Part shown: piece by piece, positions 18,081 to 28,250 of the stretch
Position numbering within the stretch: position 1 is the stretch's first letter
How the letters are laid out: each line of letters begins with the position of its first letter
NCBI GenBank assembly: GCA_030425285.1
Contig: JAUIAY010000001.1
Coordinates: 62,001 to 126,000 of the forward strand
Direction of reading: 5' to 3'
From: Bacteroidia bacterium
GTDB lineage: Bacteria > Bacteroidota > Bacteroidia > Flavobacteriales > Flavobacteriaceae
DNA: 64,000 nucleotides
Made by a program: the position numbers and the translations under genes
The notes under the pieces: generated by a model
Database searches by the model: none
Told to the model about the DNA's origin: nothing
The model's input: only the letters and a program-made list of their open reading frames with translations

Positions 18081-19865
18081 TTAACGAACACCGTGCATTA
18101 AGCGTTTTAATAATGGATTTAGCACAATGGCTACAAATCCAGCTCCAATTGGCACTAATGTAAAAATCAAAAAGAAGGTACTCATGGAATATTCTTCAGA
18201 AATCTTATCAATCATTCCTCCCATAGTTCCTGCAGCTTTTTGACCAACGGCAATAGCTAGATACCATATACCAAACATAAAACCAATCATACGGGCTGGA
18301 ACCAATTTACTCAAATAGGACAATCCAACTGGCGAGATACACAATTCTCCCATAGTATGAAACAAATAAGCCATTATTAAGAATACCATACTTACGGAAG
18401 CAGTTTTAGCACCTGATGGGATTTCTCCTGCTCCATATGATAAAAAGGCAAAACCTAATCCTAAAAGAATTAATCCAATACCATATTTCATGGCAGCGCT
18501 CGGATTATATTTACTTTCCCACCATCTTGAGAATAGTGGTGCCAAAGTAATGATAAAGAAGGAGTTTAAAATTCCGAACCAAGTAGCTTCAACTTCATTT
18601 CCTTCTTGAGAAAATTTATCATTTAATCTATATAATACCAAAATCCATAAACCAATGAATGCGATTGCCAAAATAATATTTGATAGGCCTATTCTTGAAA
18701 AGGTCTTTTTAGCTAAAAGTATAAGAACCCAAGTAATAATAATAAGCGGAACCGTTGTCAACAAAGCGTCGATAACTTTGAATACCATGGCTGAATTGCC
18801 TACTAAAACTCTATCGGTATAATCACGAGCAAATAGCGTCATGGACCCTAGAGATTGCTCGAAAAATGCAAAGAAAAATACCGTAAACACACCAAAAATA
18901 GAAACGGCAATAATTCGATCTCTAACTATTGGTATATATCTGGCAATCCTTGTCACCAATAGCACCAAAAACAAAACTAAAGCTGTTAGAACAACTACAT
19001 TCGAACCACTTAAACCGCCAACTTCAAAAGGAAGCATGTTGATATTCCCTATTTTTTCCAAAGGATCATTAAACAAATACAATAACCCACCAATAGCAGA
19101 AAGTACCATTAGAGCTTTGTCAAACATAGTGAAAGGGTTAAGCTTTTCATCAGCTTCGGCTTCTTCTTGTTCAGCCGGACTTGTTTCATTAATATTTTGA
19201 GGTAATTCAACCTCATGAACTTTAGTAGGCTTCGCTCCAATACTTCCAAACAAGCTACCTGCCAACCAGAATTGCAACATCCCAAGTAGCATAAAAATTC
19301 CTGCTAAACCAAAACCATAAGACCATCCAAAGTTTTCAGCTAAATAACCACAAAGCATCATACCAAAAAACGCTCCAGCATTTACACCCATGTAAAAAAT
19401 GGTATAGGCACCATCTTTTTTAGATTCTTTACCCTTATACATGGTTGATATGATAGATGTGATATTAGGCTTAAAAAAACCAGTTCCAATTACCAATAAT
19501 GCTAAACCTAAATAAAAAGACATTGTTGTTTCTAAAGCCATTGCAGCATGGCCTAATGTCATGATAACACAACCAATAACTACAGCCATTCGGTAACCTG
19601 TAATCTTATCGGCTATCCATCCGCCAATAATTGGCGTTAGATATAACAGCGATGCGTAGGTACCAATAAGTGCTAGTGCATTTTCTCTTGGCCATTCCCA
19701 GCCAGGATTATCACTCAAAATAGGAGCTGTTAAGAATAAAACGAGTAAAATACGCATCCCGTAGAATGAGAAACGTTCCCACATTTCGGTAAAAAACAAC
19801 ACGAACAATCCAGCAGGATGACCTATAACCTTGTCCTTAAATAAATTTTCAATATCAGTATTCAT
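18081..19865 (-). CDS. POT/PTR family proton-coupled peptide transporter
   Basis: Major-facilitator symporter for di- and tripeptides. The 594 residues hold about 14 membrane segments. EMWERFSFYGMR near residue 28 is the proton-coupling ExxER motif, and FYMGVNAGAF near 155 is the second POT signature. A polar loop of about 40 residues, rich in Glu and Ala (about 215-250), splits the bundle. It is followed by a terminator and lies 26 bp downstream of a paralogue on the same strand, so the two form a tandem pair. Confidence 0.93.
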   Translation of the reverse strand: MNTDIENLFKDKVIGHPAGLFVLFFTEMWERFSFYGMRILLVLFLTAPILSDNPGWEWPRENALALIGTYASLLYLTPIIGGWIADKITGYRMAVVIGCVIMTLGHAAMALETTMSFYLGLALLVIGTGFFKPNITSIISTMYKGKESKKDGAYTIFYMGVNAGAFFGMMLCGYLAENFGWSYGFGLAGIFMLLGMLQFWLAGSLFGSIGAKPTKVHEVELPQNINETSPAEQEEAEADEKLNPFTMFDKALMVLSAIGGLLYLFNDPLEKIGNINMLPFEVGGLSGSNVVVLTALVLFLVLLVTRIARYIPIVRDRIIAVSIFGVFTVFFFAFFEQSLGSMTLFARDYTDRVLVGNSAMVFKVIDALLTTVPLIIITWVLILLAKKTFSRIGLSNIILAIAFIGLWILVLYRLNDKFSQEGNEVEATWFGILNSFFIITLAPLFSRWWESKYNPSAAMKYGIGLILLGLGFAFLSYGAGEIPSGAKTASVSMVFLIMAYLFHTMGELCISPVGLSYLSKLVPARMIGFMFGIWYLAIAVGQKAAGTMGGMIDKISEEYSMSTFFLIFTLVPIGAGFVAIVLNPLLKRLMHGVR

Positions 19866-19891
19866 ATATAGTTTAGTTTAGTTAATCTCAA

Positions 19892-21409
19892 TTAGTGTAC
19901 GTTACCCATTAAACGTTTTAGAAATGGCGCCAGAATAAATGTTATTATTGCGGCTCCTCCAGCATACATAGCTATCATATGGAATCCATCGGTGTAAACA
20001 CCAAGCGAATCAAAACCACCAACATTTTTATCGGAGCTTTCTATAGATAGTTCTTTACCAATAAAACCGACTATCTGAAATGCAAATGCCGATGACAAAA
20101 ACCATACTCCCATCATGAAGGCAACAATTCGTTTTGGTGATAAATCAGTAATTTTAGATAATCCAACTGGAGACATAAAGAGCTCTCCAACAGAAAGGAT
20201 AAAGTACATAATCATTAAGTACGCAAAAGGCACTCTTCCGTTGGCATCAGCACTTTCACCACTAATGGCCAACACATAAAAACTGATAGCCGCAAAAGCC
20301 AGTCCCATAGCAAACTTAAAAGGTGTTCTAGGGTTTATTTTCTTTTTAGATAAATACTGCCATAATAGCGAAATCGGTATCGCCAAAATGATAATATACA
20401 TAGCATTTATAGAGTTAGTTTGCGCAGCATCTATTACTGATAGGTTTACATTTCTATCAGCAAACAGGGTAATCACACTACCTGAAAGTTCGTGGAATCC
20501 CCAAAATATGGTCATAAAAACAGTTATGAAAATGGCCACAATCAACTTCTTACGTTCATCAGGTGACACATTAGCCAATATATATATTAAGTAAGCTAAA
20601 ACTGTAAAACCAATTCCTTTAAAAATTAGGTTCACAATATTTTGTTCTCCAAAAACTGGTTGATAAGACGATAACAAAAAAGCAATTAGTGGTACTGCTA
20701 AAAACGACAATATAGTTACCAACTTATTATTTTTGACACCTACAATTAGCTTATTATAGGCACTTTCGTTTACAGGTCTACCTTTATCTCCAAATACATT
20801 TTTTTTGATACCACTCCAAAAGAAAGCCAAACCTAATAACATTCCAAATCCAGCCAAGGCAAAGCCATAATGCCAACCATATTCGCGACCAAGCCACCCA
20901 CAAAGCAGTGGTGAAGCAAACGCTCCAATATTTATACCCATATAAAAAATGGTGAATCCAGAGTCTTTTCTAGGGTCGCCATCTTCATAAAGTGAACCTA
21001 CAAATGTGGAAATGTTTGGTTTAAAAAATCCATTACCAACCACAATAAATGCTAAAGCCAAAAAGAAAGCGATATCATTCTCAACAGCCAAGACAAAATG
21101 ACCAATAGCCATCAGGATACCACCTAAAAAGATTGAATGGCGCATTCCCAGAATACTATCTGAAATCTTACCTCCAACAACCGTAGAAGCATAAACTAAA
21201 GAACCATAGGACGCATAAACAGCAGCAGCTGCATAATCTCTTGTCGACAAGGCTTCAAAAACCACATCAATCATGTAGAGCGTTAATAACGCACGCATAC
21301 CATAGAAGCTAAAGCGCTCCCATAGTTCAGCAAAAAACAAATAGAACAACCCTTTAGGATGCCCTAATAATTGCGGTTCTTCTTTAAAATGGTCTAATTG
21401 ATCTGACAT
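19892..21409 (-). CDS. POT/PTR family proton-coupled peptide transporter (paralogue)
   Basis: A second peptide symporter of 505 residues. It has the same landmarks as its neighbour: ELWERFSFYGMR near residue 28 and FYMGINIGAF near 150. GNGFFKPNIS corresponds to GTGFFKPNIT in the other copy. It lacks the long acidic loop of the paralogue, so the two have diverged, probably in substrate preference. It is the promoter-proximal gene of the pair and divergent from mvaA across 224 bp, in which I see no further gene. Confidence 0.93.
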   Translation of the reverse strand: MSDQLDHFKEEPQLLGHPKGLFYLFFAELWERFSFYGMRALLTLYMIDVVFEALSTRDYAAAAVYASYGSLVYASTVVGGKISDSILGMRHSIFLGGILMAIGHFVLAVENDIAFFLALAFIVVGNGFFKPNISTFVGSLYEDGDPRKDSGFTIFYMGINIGAFASPLLCGWLGREYGWHYGFALAGFGMLLGLAFFWSGIKKNVFGDKGRPVNESAYNKLIVGVKNNKLVTILSFLAVPLIAFLLSSYQPVFGEQNIVNLIFKGIGFTVLAYLIYILANVSPDERKKLIVAIFITVFMTIFWGFHELSGSVITLFADRNVNLSVIDAAQTNSINAMYIIILAIPISLLWQYLSKKKINPRTPFKFAMGLAFAAISFYVLAISGESADANGRVPFAYLMIMYFILSVGELFMSPVGLSKITDLSPKRIVAFMMGVWFLSSAFAFQIVGFIGKELSIESSDKNVGGFDSLGVYTDGFHMIAMYAGGAAIITFILAPFLKRLMGNVH

Positions 21410-21633
21410 AGTATGTGTGTTAGTTAGTTTTTATTACTGAATTACCAAATGAAGTAGCCACGGAACTTAAAAAACAGAAATATGTAGATAATTTCATTTA
21501 AGATATGGTATTGATAAAATAATGCCAAGTTTACTAAAAATTAAGCAAAAAACCGTATTTATTAACAGTTAAATAGCCCTTGGCATTAGAACTCACACAA
21601 TAATAGTATCTTTACATTTTCAATTTTATTGTA

Positions 21634-22959
21634 ATGGGCAAACCTATTTCTGGCTTTTCAAAACTATCAAAATCCAAGAAAATTGATTGGATAGTCGACA
21701 CATATTTTGCACAAAACGCGAATGCCAAAAACATCATCAAACAATACTGGAATTCCAATGATAAACTCCAACAACTTCATGATGAGTTTATTGAAAACAC
21801 TATTACAAATTACTATTTACCGCTTGGTGTTGCTCCCAATTTCCTAATCAACGGCAAATTACACACCATTCCAATGGCCATTGAGGAAAGCTCTGTGGTT
21901 GCTGCTGCTAGTAAAGCAGCTAAATTTTGGTTAGATAGAGGTGGTTTTAAAACGACCATCATTTCCACAACGAAAATTGGTCAGGTACATTTTATATATC
22001 CAGGTGATTTTGAGAAATTGCAGCGGTTTTTCAATTTGGTTAAACCCAAACTTGTTAGTGATAGCAAGCCCATTACCAAGAATATGGAAAAACGTGGTGG
22101 TGGTATTTTGGATATTGAACTCATTGACAAAACTAAAGACATTCCCAATTACTATCAGCTTCATGCTACTTTTGAGACACAGGACGCCATGGGAGCCAAC
22201 TTTATCAACTCCTGTTTAGAGCAATTTGCCAAAACCTTCAAAACGGAAGCTAAAGTCCATGCTGATTTTTCTGATGAAGAAAAAAACATTGACATAGTGA
22301 TGAGCATCCTCTCCAATTATGTTCCTAACTGCCTAGTGAGAGCTGAAGTTTCCTGTCCAGTTGATGACTTAAGTGATGATGATAAAATTAACCCTAGAAC
22401 CTTTGCCAAAAAATTTATTCAAGCTGTCAAGATTGCCGAAGTGGAACCTTATCGTGCGGTAACCCATAATAAGGGTATTATGAATGGTATTGATGCGGTT
22501 GTTTTGGCGACTGGTAATGACTTCAGGGCTGTTGAAGCCGGTGTTCATGCTTACGCATCTAGAAACGGACAATATACTAGCTTGACACATGCAGCCATTG
22601 AGAATGACATTTTTAAATTTTGGATTGAAATTCCATTGGCTTTGGGTACTGTTGGTGGTCTAACCGGCTTACATCCTTTGGTAAAATTATCCTTGGAATT
22701 GCTTCATAAACCTTCAGCAAAAGAATTAATGGGCATTGTTGCAGTAGCAGGTCTTGCCCAAAATTTTGGCGCCTTGCGATCCTTAATTACAACTGGAATA
22801 CAAGAAGGTCATATGAAAATGCACTTAATGAATATTCTCAATCAGTTTGAAGCCACTGATTCCGAGAAGGACCAACTTATCGAGCATTTTAAAACCCAAA
22901 CGGTTTCCCATAGCGCTGTTGTTGATGCCATAAACAATTTAAGAAGTGTCAAAAAATAA
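21634..22959 (+). CDS. mvaA: Hydroxymethylglutaryl-CoA reductase, degradative-type (class II) fold
   Basis: Converts HMG-CoA to mevalonate, the committed step of the mevalonate route to isoprenoids. The 441 residues match class II enzymes. Early landmarks are the MAIEESSVVAAAS segment (about 87-100), with the catalytic Glu, and DAMGANFINSC near 185. The Lys/Asp/His catalytic set follows. Here the enzyme should act biosynthetically, because mevalonate kinase and diphosphomevalonate decarboxylase are also in the window. It overlaps the following kinase gene by 14 bp. Confidence 0.94.
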   Translation: MGKPISGFSKLSKSKKIDWIVDTYFAQNANAKNIIKQYWNSNDKLQQLHDEFIENTITNYYLPLGVAPNFLINGKLHTIPMAIEESSVVAAASKAAKFWLDRGGFKTTIISTTKIGQVHFIYPGDFEKLQRFFNLVKPKLVSDSKPITKNMEKRGGGILDIELIDKTKDIPNYYQLHATFETQDAMGANFINSCLEQFAKTFKTEAKVHADFSDEEKNIDIVMSILSNYVPNCLVRAEVSCPVDDLSDDDKINPRTFAKKFIQAVKIAEVEPYRAVTHNKGIMNGIDAVVLATGNDFRAVEAGVHAYASRNGQYTSLTHAAIENDIFKFWIEIPLALGTVGGLTGLHPLVKLSLELLHKPSAKELMGIVAVAGLAQNFGALRSLITTGIQEGHMKMHLMNILNQFEATDSEKDQLIEHFKTQTVSHSAVVDAINNLRSVKK

Positions 22960-23884
22960 TTTTTACAGCAACGGAAAATTATTACTAACAGGTGAATATC
23001 TGGTTTTAGATGGCGCCAAGTCTTTGGCACTTCCCACTAAATACGGACAACACTTAACCGTTGAACCGAATGATCCCAATACCATAAATTGGAAAAGCAT
23101 TGATCATAACGAGCATATTTGGTTTGAAACAAATATTAAACTGAATAATCTTTCTTCAGATGATTCTAACACAGATTTTGAAAAACGTCTCATTCAAATT
23201 TTAAAGGCTGCCAAACAATTAAATCCAGATTTTTTAAACACAGGATATTCAGTTGAAACAAAATTAACATTCCCAAAAGATTGGGGATTAGGCTCCTCTT
23301 CAACTTTAATTAACAATCTGGGCAATTGGGCACAAATTGACCCTTATGAGCTGTTAAAATTAACCTTTGGTGGTAGTGGTTACGATATTGCTTGCGCCCA
23401 ATATAACAAACCGTTAACCTATCAACTCCCAGCTAACAATGATGAGATTCTGAATCAAGTTCAGAATGACAAAAGCATTATAATCAACACAGTTGATTTC
23501 TATCCTAACTTTCAAGACAATCTCTATTTTGTGTATTTGAATAAAAAACAAAATAGCCGAGATGCCATTGAAGCCTATCGTAAAAACAAGTTTGACAAGT
23601 CAGGAGCAATAACTTCTATAAACAAAATTACCGAACGCATTATTGCTTGCAACCAGTTATCGGAATTCAATGATTTAATAACACAACATGAAGAAATTAT
23701 TGGCACTATTCTGAAACAAGAACCTATAAAAAATAGACTGTTTAATGATTTTCAAGGCGCCATTAAAAGTCTGGGTGCTTGGGGAGGCGACTTTATTTTA
23801 GCAACAGCAACCGAAGACTCTTCAGCTTATTTTAAATCCAAAGGGTTTGAAACGGTTATTCCTTTTCAAAAAATGATATTATAA
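22946..23884 (+). CDS. GYDIA-family GHMP kinase
   Basis: Small-molecule kinase of 312 residues in the GHMP superfamily. It begins at a GTG nested in the 3' end of mvaA, giving MSKNNFYSNGKLLLTGEYLV. The ATP loop is GLGSSSTL (about 113-120), and GGSGYDIACAQ near 142-152 is the signature that names the family. A C-terminal glycine motif, GAWGGDF, is also present. Overlap with HMG-CoA reductase points to isoprenoid metabolism. Mevalonate kinase and mvaD are recognised elsewhere in the window, so phosphomevalonate kinase is the step still open. That assignment is inference. Confidence 0.88.
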   Translation: MSKNNFYSNGKLLLTGEYLVLDGAKSLALPTKYGQHLTVEPNDPNTINWKSIDHNEHIWFETNIKLNNLSSDDSNTDFEKRLIQILKAAKQLNPDFLNTGYSVETKLTFPKDWGLGSSSTLINNLGNWAQIDPYELLKLTFGGSGYDIACAQYNKPLTYQLPANNDEILNQVQNDKSIIINTVDFYPNFQDNLYFVYLNKKQNSRDAIEAYRKNKFDKSGAITSINKITERIIACNQLSEFNDLITQHEEIIGTILKQEPIKNRLFNDFQGAIKSLGAWGGDFILATATEDSSAYFKSKGFETVIPFQKMIL

Positions 23885-23914
23885 AAAAGCCTTTCTTTTC
23901 AGAAAGGCTTTTTT
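23883..23914. terminator. Bidirectional intrinsic terminator
   Basis: A perfect 14-bp inverted repeat (23883-23896 with 23901-23914) closes on a TTTC loop. It has A-runs on the left and T-runs on the right, between the convergent GHMP kinase and foldase genes. It can serve both strands. Confidence 0.88.
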
Positions 23915-23934
23915 AAAGTTATATAGAATAGAAA

Positions 23935-26058
23935 CTATTGCACTGTTTTAGCTCTATTATCTTCAATTTCTGCTGCTTCTTTTAAAGCATTGTATAAGTT
24001 AGTATTAACAGCATTTACTTTAGCTGTTTGTACTTGATTGGCAAATCCTTGGTAGTTGTCCATTTCTGTAGCCAATTCTTTTTTAACCACGTTAATCATA
24101 AAAATACCGGTTACACCTTCTATTAATCCAGAGGTTTCGCCCTGCTCCATGCCAAATGCTGTACCAATAACCAATGGCTCTCTACCAACTCCTGAAAGTG
24201 TTGGGTTTTTCATAGTTAATGCCAATGACGTTCTTGGTGTTAAACTTTCCGCTTTTGCCAAATCTTCAACCGTTGTTGCAGTGATACGAGATTTAATCTG
24301 TTCAGCCTTCTTTTGTTTTCTAATAGCAGGTAACGCTGTAATTGAAGCTTCTTCTGTTCCCATTAAACCGGCTTTGTTTTTAGCTACCAACTGAACAATG
24401 GCATAACCTCCTGGCACATTAAAACGCTTGTAATCACCAACTTCGGTTGCATCTTCAAACGTCCATCGCACCATAGCACGTTGACTACCTAAACCAGGGA
24501 TGTTTTCATCCAATTCCTTAATGGTATTAACTGGTCTAACTACATATTCATTCTCTTCGGCCAAGGTTTGGAAATCACCTTTCTCTAAAGCTATCTCAAA
24601 GTTTGATGCATCTCTAAAAACAGCATTGACAGTTTCTTCTGATGGCTCAATCTTTCTGGCAATGGTTCCCACTTTAACCGAACGTTGCTTATTCTTTTGT
24701 CCTAAAATCTCTACGATATGAAATCCGAAAGCAGATTTCACAACACCTATGTCACCCGTTTCATTTTCAAAGGTGTAATCTCTAAACTCTGGCACCATAG
24801 CATTGTACGTATACCAATCTAACACACCATCATTTTCATTACTCACTTTATCAGCTGAAAAGTCCAAAAGACCTCTAAATTTAGTGGTATCAGCCTTAAC
24901 AATACGCATCAAGCTATCAGCTGTTGCTTTTGCTTGAGGTTCCGTTTGTGTTGTAGAATCCGTTGCAGAACGTGACCCAATAAACGGAATCAAAATATGT
25001 CTGGCTTTTACTGAATCTGGCATTTGAATATCAGCCACAACCTTAGACAATTTGAAAAAACCATTGTCTTTGTAAGGACCAAATACTTCTCCTACATTCA
25101 GATTATAGATACTATCTGCAAATGCAGTTGGTAATTGGTTTTTCTTAACGTAACGGTTATCAAACTTAATATCAGAACCTGCTACAAAATTGATGTAATT
25201 AGCATGGTCCTTAACTTGTGAAAATGGCTTGATGGTATCTGTACGGCCATTGTTATATTCCACTTTTCCGTCTTTGAAAGATGCCACAGACTTTTCTATT
25301 TCTGCTTCATCTTCAACTGAAGCAACTTCCTTGAACTCCACAAATTGGATGTTTCTGGAAGCTTCAACTTCATATTGCTCTTTGTTTTCTTCAACATACT
25401 TGGCAATTTCACCTTTAGTTACTGTAATAGTACTATCTGGAATAGAAGAAAAAGGAATTTGAACAAATTTCAAATCAACCTTATCACCTTCTAAATGATA
25501 CGCCAACTTTCCTTCAGCCAAAGTACCAATCATACCAGCTTTAACCATATTCATATAGTTAGTCTGTAAGGCATTATTGGCCAAACTTTTTTCGTAATCA
25601 ACCCATTGTTGATAAGCCGCTTGGGAATTGGCCTTTAAGTTTTGGATGTATTCTGATAGTTTAGCCTCATCAAATAGCCCAGCTTCATTTTGAAAATCAG
25701 GATTATTCGCCAACGCTGTTTTTAACAAATCACGCATTTGGTCTTGCTCAACAGTAATACCCAAAGCTTCGTATTGCGTCTCCATTACAGCACTTCTAAC
25801 TTCCTGATCCCAAACACGATTCATGGCTTGAGTTGTTGTTCCGTTAGGGCCCATTTGTCTTTGAATAGCCTCAACCTTGCTTAAAAAATCTTCACGGGTA
25901 ATATCTTTTCCGTTAATGGTTGCCACAACATTTTGCGATTTTGCAGAAAGTGCATCGCTGTTTCTGAATAAATCAGATAATACGAAAGAGAATAACGCTA
26001 AAGCGATTATTAATATTAGAAAAAGTGAACGTTGTCTAATTTTATTTAAAACTGCCAT
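23935..26058 (-). CDS. PpiD/SurA-like periplasmic peptidyl-prolyl isomerase
   Basis: Membrane-anchored folding factor of 707 residues for exported proteins. One transmembrane helix at about 12-31 anchors it, followed by a SurA_N_3-type helical chaperone domain (about 45-250). A parvulin domain sits at about 348-455, with KARHILIPF, the Asp-rich FSADKVSNENDG stretch and FGFHIVEI. A degenerate second parvulin-like region may follow. The architecture matches PpiD of Gram-negatives. It is the last gene of the envelope cluster beginning at coaX. Confidence 0.9.
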   Translation of the reverse strand: MAVLNKIRQRSLFLILIIALALFSFVLSDLFRNSDALSAKSQNVVATINGKDITREDFLSKVEAIQRQMGPNGTTTQAMNRVWDQEVRSAVMETQYEALGITVEQDQMRDLLKTALANNPDFQNEAGLFDEAKLSEYIQNLKANSQAAYQQWVDYEKSLANNALQTNYMNMVKAGMIGTLAEGKLAYHLEGDKVDLKFVQIPFSSIPDSTITVTKGEIAKYVEENKEQYEVEASRNIQFVEFKEVASVEDEAEIEKSVASFKDGKVEYNNGRTDTIKPFSQVKDHANYINFVAGSDIKFDNRYVKKNQLPTAFADSIYNLNVGEVFGPYKDNGFFKLSKVVADIQMPDSVKARHILIPFIGSRSATDSTTQTEPQAKATADSLMRIVKADTTKFRGLLDFSADKVSNENDGVLDWYTYNAMVPEFRDYTFENETGDIGVVKSAFGFHIVEILGQKNKQRSVKVGTIARKIEPSEETVNAVFRDASNFEIALEKGDFQTLAEENEYVVRPVNTIKELDENIPGLGSQRAMVRWTFEDATEVGDYKRFNVPGGYAIVQLVAKNKAGLMGTEEASITALPAIRKQKKAEQIKSRITATTVEDLAKAESLTPRTSLALTMKNPTLSGVGREPLVIGTAFGMEQGETSGLIEGVTGIFMINVVKKELATEMDNYQGFANQVQTAKVNAVNTNLYNALKEAAEIEDNRAKTVQ

Positions 26059-26157
26059 CTGTCATTTAAATTTTTTACGATATAGTGCGCGAAAATACCA
26101 TTTTCTATTTAATAATAAAAGCAGAAAACGGCATTAATTGTTATAATGTTCAGGAAA

Positions 26158-27447
26158 TTAGTCTTCTTGCAATAATTTCAGTTTCACAAGGTCTATTTTG
26201 GTATTGGAAACCTCAAGAATCGTAAATTGGAAGTCTTCAATAGTGACCACTTCATTGTGTTCTGGAATCCCTTCGGTTTGATCTACAATGAGGCCGCCAA
26301 GCGTTTCGTAGTTTTCGCTTTCCGGCAAATCCAGTTTATAGGTTTCGTTCAAATAATCGACTTCCAATCTTGCGGAAAATATAAAAGTGCTTTCATCTAT
26401 CTGTTCTTCCTTGAGCACAACAGTATCATGTTCATCTTCTATTTCACCAAAAAGCTCTTCAACAATATCCTCAACCGTCATAATTCCAGAAGTCCCACCA
26501 TATTCGTCTAAAACCACTGCAATACTTTTGCGTTTCTTTATGAGAACATTCAGGATGTCCTTAATCAGCATGGTTTCTGGCACAAACTCAACTGGCATGA
26601 TAACCGACTTGATGTTTTTGGGTTTTTTAAACAATTCAAAGGAATGCACATACCCTAAAATATCATCGATGTTTTCTTTGTAGACCACCATTTTTGAAAT
26701 ACCAGTCTCGGTAAACAACGCATTCATAGCCTTGATGGATTCCTTGACCTCGACTGCGATTATTTCGGTTCTGGGCACCATGACTTCACGTGCTTTTACT
26801 TCAGAAAATTCCAAAGCGTTTTGAAAAATCTGAATTTCGGTATCCATATCATCATGCGCTTCCACACTTTCCATCTGCTCACTGATATAGTTGCCCAATT
26901 CTACTTTGGTAAAAGCCAACTGTACTTGATCACCTTCGGTTTTAAAAAATTTCTTGAGAACAAAATCGGAAATCCAGATGACAAAATTGGAAATCCATGT
27001 GAACAACACATAGAATATATAGGCTGGTAAAGCTAAAATTTTAAGCAGGGAATTGGCATAAATCTGAAAAAACACTTTTGGTAAAAACTCGGCCGTAATT
27101 AATATTATTAGCGTAGAAATTATGGTTTGCGTCAACAGACTCAAATCAATCAATAGATAATTTACAAAACCAGATGACGAAGGCAGCATGGATTGAAACC
27201 AGTTGACTAAAACATCACCCATAAAAAAGCCATAGACAACCAATGCTATATTATTACCAATGAGCATGGTGGCTATGAATTTTGAAGGGCTTTCGGTTAT
27301 TTTAGAAAGTATTTTGGCTAAAAGCCCTTCTTGCTTTTTCTCAATTTCAATATGAATTTTATTTGAAGATACGTAGGCAATCTCCATTCCTGAAAAAAAA
27401 GCCGACAATAAAAGCGATAGAATAATGATTAGAACTTCTACAGACAT
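26158..27447 (-). CDS. CNNM/DUF21-CBS-CorC_HlyC membrane protein (hemolysin family)
   Basis: Membrane protein of 429 residues. An N-terminal DUF21/CNNM domain with three to four helices covers about 1-175 and begins with the FFSGMEIAYVSSN motif. A CBS pair follows (about 205-325), containing VMVPRTEI and VLDEYGGTSGIMTVEDIVEEL. A CorC_HlyC domain lies at about 345-425. Relatives are proposed Mg2+/Co2+ exporters, despite the hemolysin name. It resembles the gliding accessory GldE in architecture, but I see no reason to call it that. It lies 9 bp after a 60-residue membrane protein. Confidence 0.92.
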   Translation of the reverse strand: MSVEVLIIILSLLLSAFFSGMEIAYVSSNKIHIEIEKKQEGLLAKILSKITESPSKFIATMLIGNNIALVVYGFFMGDVLVNWFQSMLPSSSGFVNYLLIDLSLLTQTIISTLIILITAEFLPKVFFQIYANSLLKILALPAYIFYVLFTWISNFVIWISDFVLKKFFKTEGDQVQLAFTKVELGNYISEQMESVEAHDDMDTEIQIFQNALEFSEVKAREVMVPRTEIIAVEVKESIKAMNALFTETGISKMVVYKENIDDILGYVHSFELFKKPKNIKSVIMPVEFVPETMLIKDILNVLIKKRKSIAVVLDEYGGTSGIMTVEDIVEELFGEIEDEHDTVVLKEEQIDESTFIFSARLEVDYLNETYKLDLPESENYETLGGLIVDQTEGIPEHNEVVTIEDFQFTILEVSNTKIDLVKLKLLQED

Positions 27448-27456
27448 AAGCCCAAG

Positions 27457-27639
27457 TTACTTTTTATTTTCGTAACGCTTCATAAACCTTCTTCTAAAGA
27501 AAAACACAAAGATAGCCAAAGCTGCCAATCCTAAAGATATGTATGTCCTGGATCCGCGACCCCAATTTTGAACAGCATCAATAATAAAGAGTACAGCAAA
27601 AATTAAATAGGCGTAATGGAAAAACTTATAGATTTTCAT
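27457..27639 (-). CDS. Small membrane protein
   Basis: A 60-residue protein with two hydrophobic segments (about 5-23 and 33-50) separated by the turn QNWGRGSRTY, and a basic C-terminal tail FRRRFMKRYENKK. It fits between lptC and the CNNM-CBS gene on the same strand with short gaps and starts with ATG. Topology predicts both ends in the cytoplasm. Its function is unknown. The composition and spacing look like a real gene rather than a chance frame. Confidence 0.65.
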   Translation of the reverse strand: MKIYKFFHYAYLIFAVLFIIDAVQNWGRGSRTYISLGLAALAIFVFFFRRRFMKRYENKK

Positions 27640-27695
27640 TAAAAAGAAGTTTAAAATTTAAAGTAAAGATACTAAAAAAAGGACTGATAAATGAC

Positions 27696-28250
27696 TTATT
27701 CGTCAAGTGTGATAATACCATCTATTTCCAAAACTTCGGCTTGATTAAACTCGGTATCCGAATCAAAGCCATTGCCATTAATGACATCTTGGCCACGTCT
27801 GAAGGTCACAGGTTTATTGGTAAACAACCATTCGCGTTCTTGGTCATAATACAATTGCTCGGCAAACAAGGTGTCTTTTTCCGCAGAAGCCAAAATAACA
27901 TTCCCTTGCATGTCAATAATGCCTGTTTTGTCATACACTATGGCATAATCGGCTGTAACGGTACTTTGGGAGTTGTCTTTGTCAAACAGTATGAGATGTG
28001 CTCCATCTGGGAATTCATTATAAGCAAAATCCCTATTAGAAAAATCAAGCATTTTAGGGCTTAACAGATTAGCCGTTACACGACCCGAATCAGTGTATTT
28101 TAAATTGATATTTTCGGCAACACCAATGGGTTCATTTTCTGAAATTCCAATTTTGTTGACCTCATCTAAATTGCTTTTACATGAAAAAAACATAGTCATG
28201 GCTATTACCATGACTATGCTTGAATATATTTGATATTGTGTTCTAAACAT
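27696..28250 (-). CDS. lptC: LPS-transport lipoprotein LptC
   Basis: Component of the Lpt bridge that carries lipopolysaccharide from the inner membrane towards LptA. In Bacteroidota it is a lipoprotein, and here the N terminus has a hydrophobic run ending in the lipobox FFSC near residue 24. The following 160 residues are strand-rich and show the LptC pattern (SGRVTANLLSP, ADYAIVYDKTG, MQGNVIL, DTLFAEQLYYD). The start codon touches the stop of the TPR gene. An LptC-family fold is confident; the exact partner set cannot be seen. Confidence 0.87.
   Translation of the reverse strand: MFRTQYQIYSSIVMVIAMTMFFSCKSNLDEVNKIGISENEPIGVAENINLKYTDSGRVTANLLSPKMLDFSNRDFAYNEFPDGAHLILFDKDNSQSTVTADYAIVYDKTGIIDMQGNVILASAEKDTLFAEQLYYDQEREWLFTNKPVTFRRGQDVINGNGFDSDTEFNQAEVLEIDGIITLDE

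Noticed and set aside
26158-27447. CNNM/CBS protein as the gliding-motility protein GldE
   Set aside because: The architecture is shared, but no other gld gene is near, so I kept the neutral family name.
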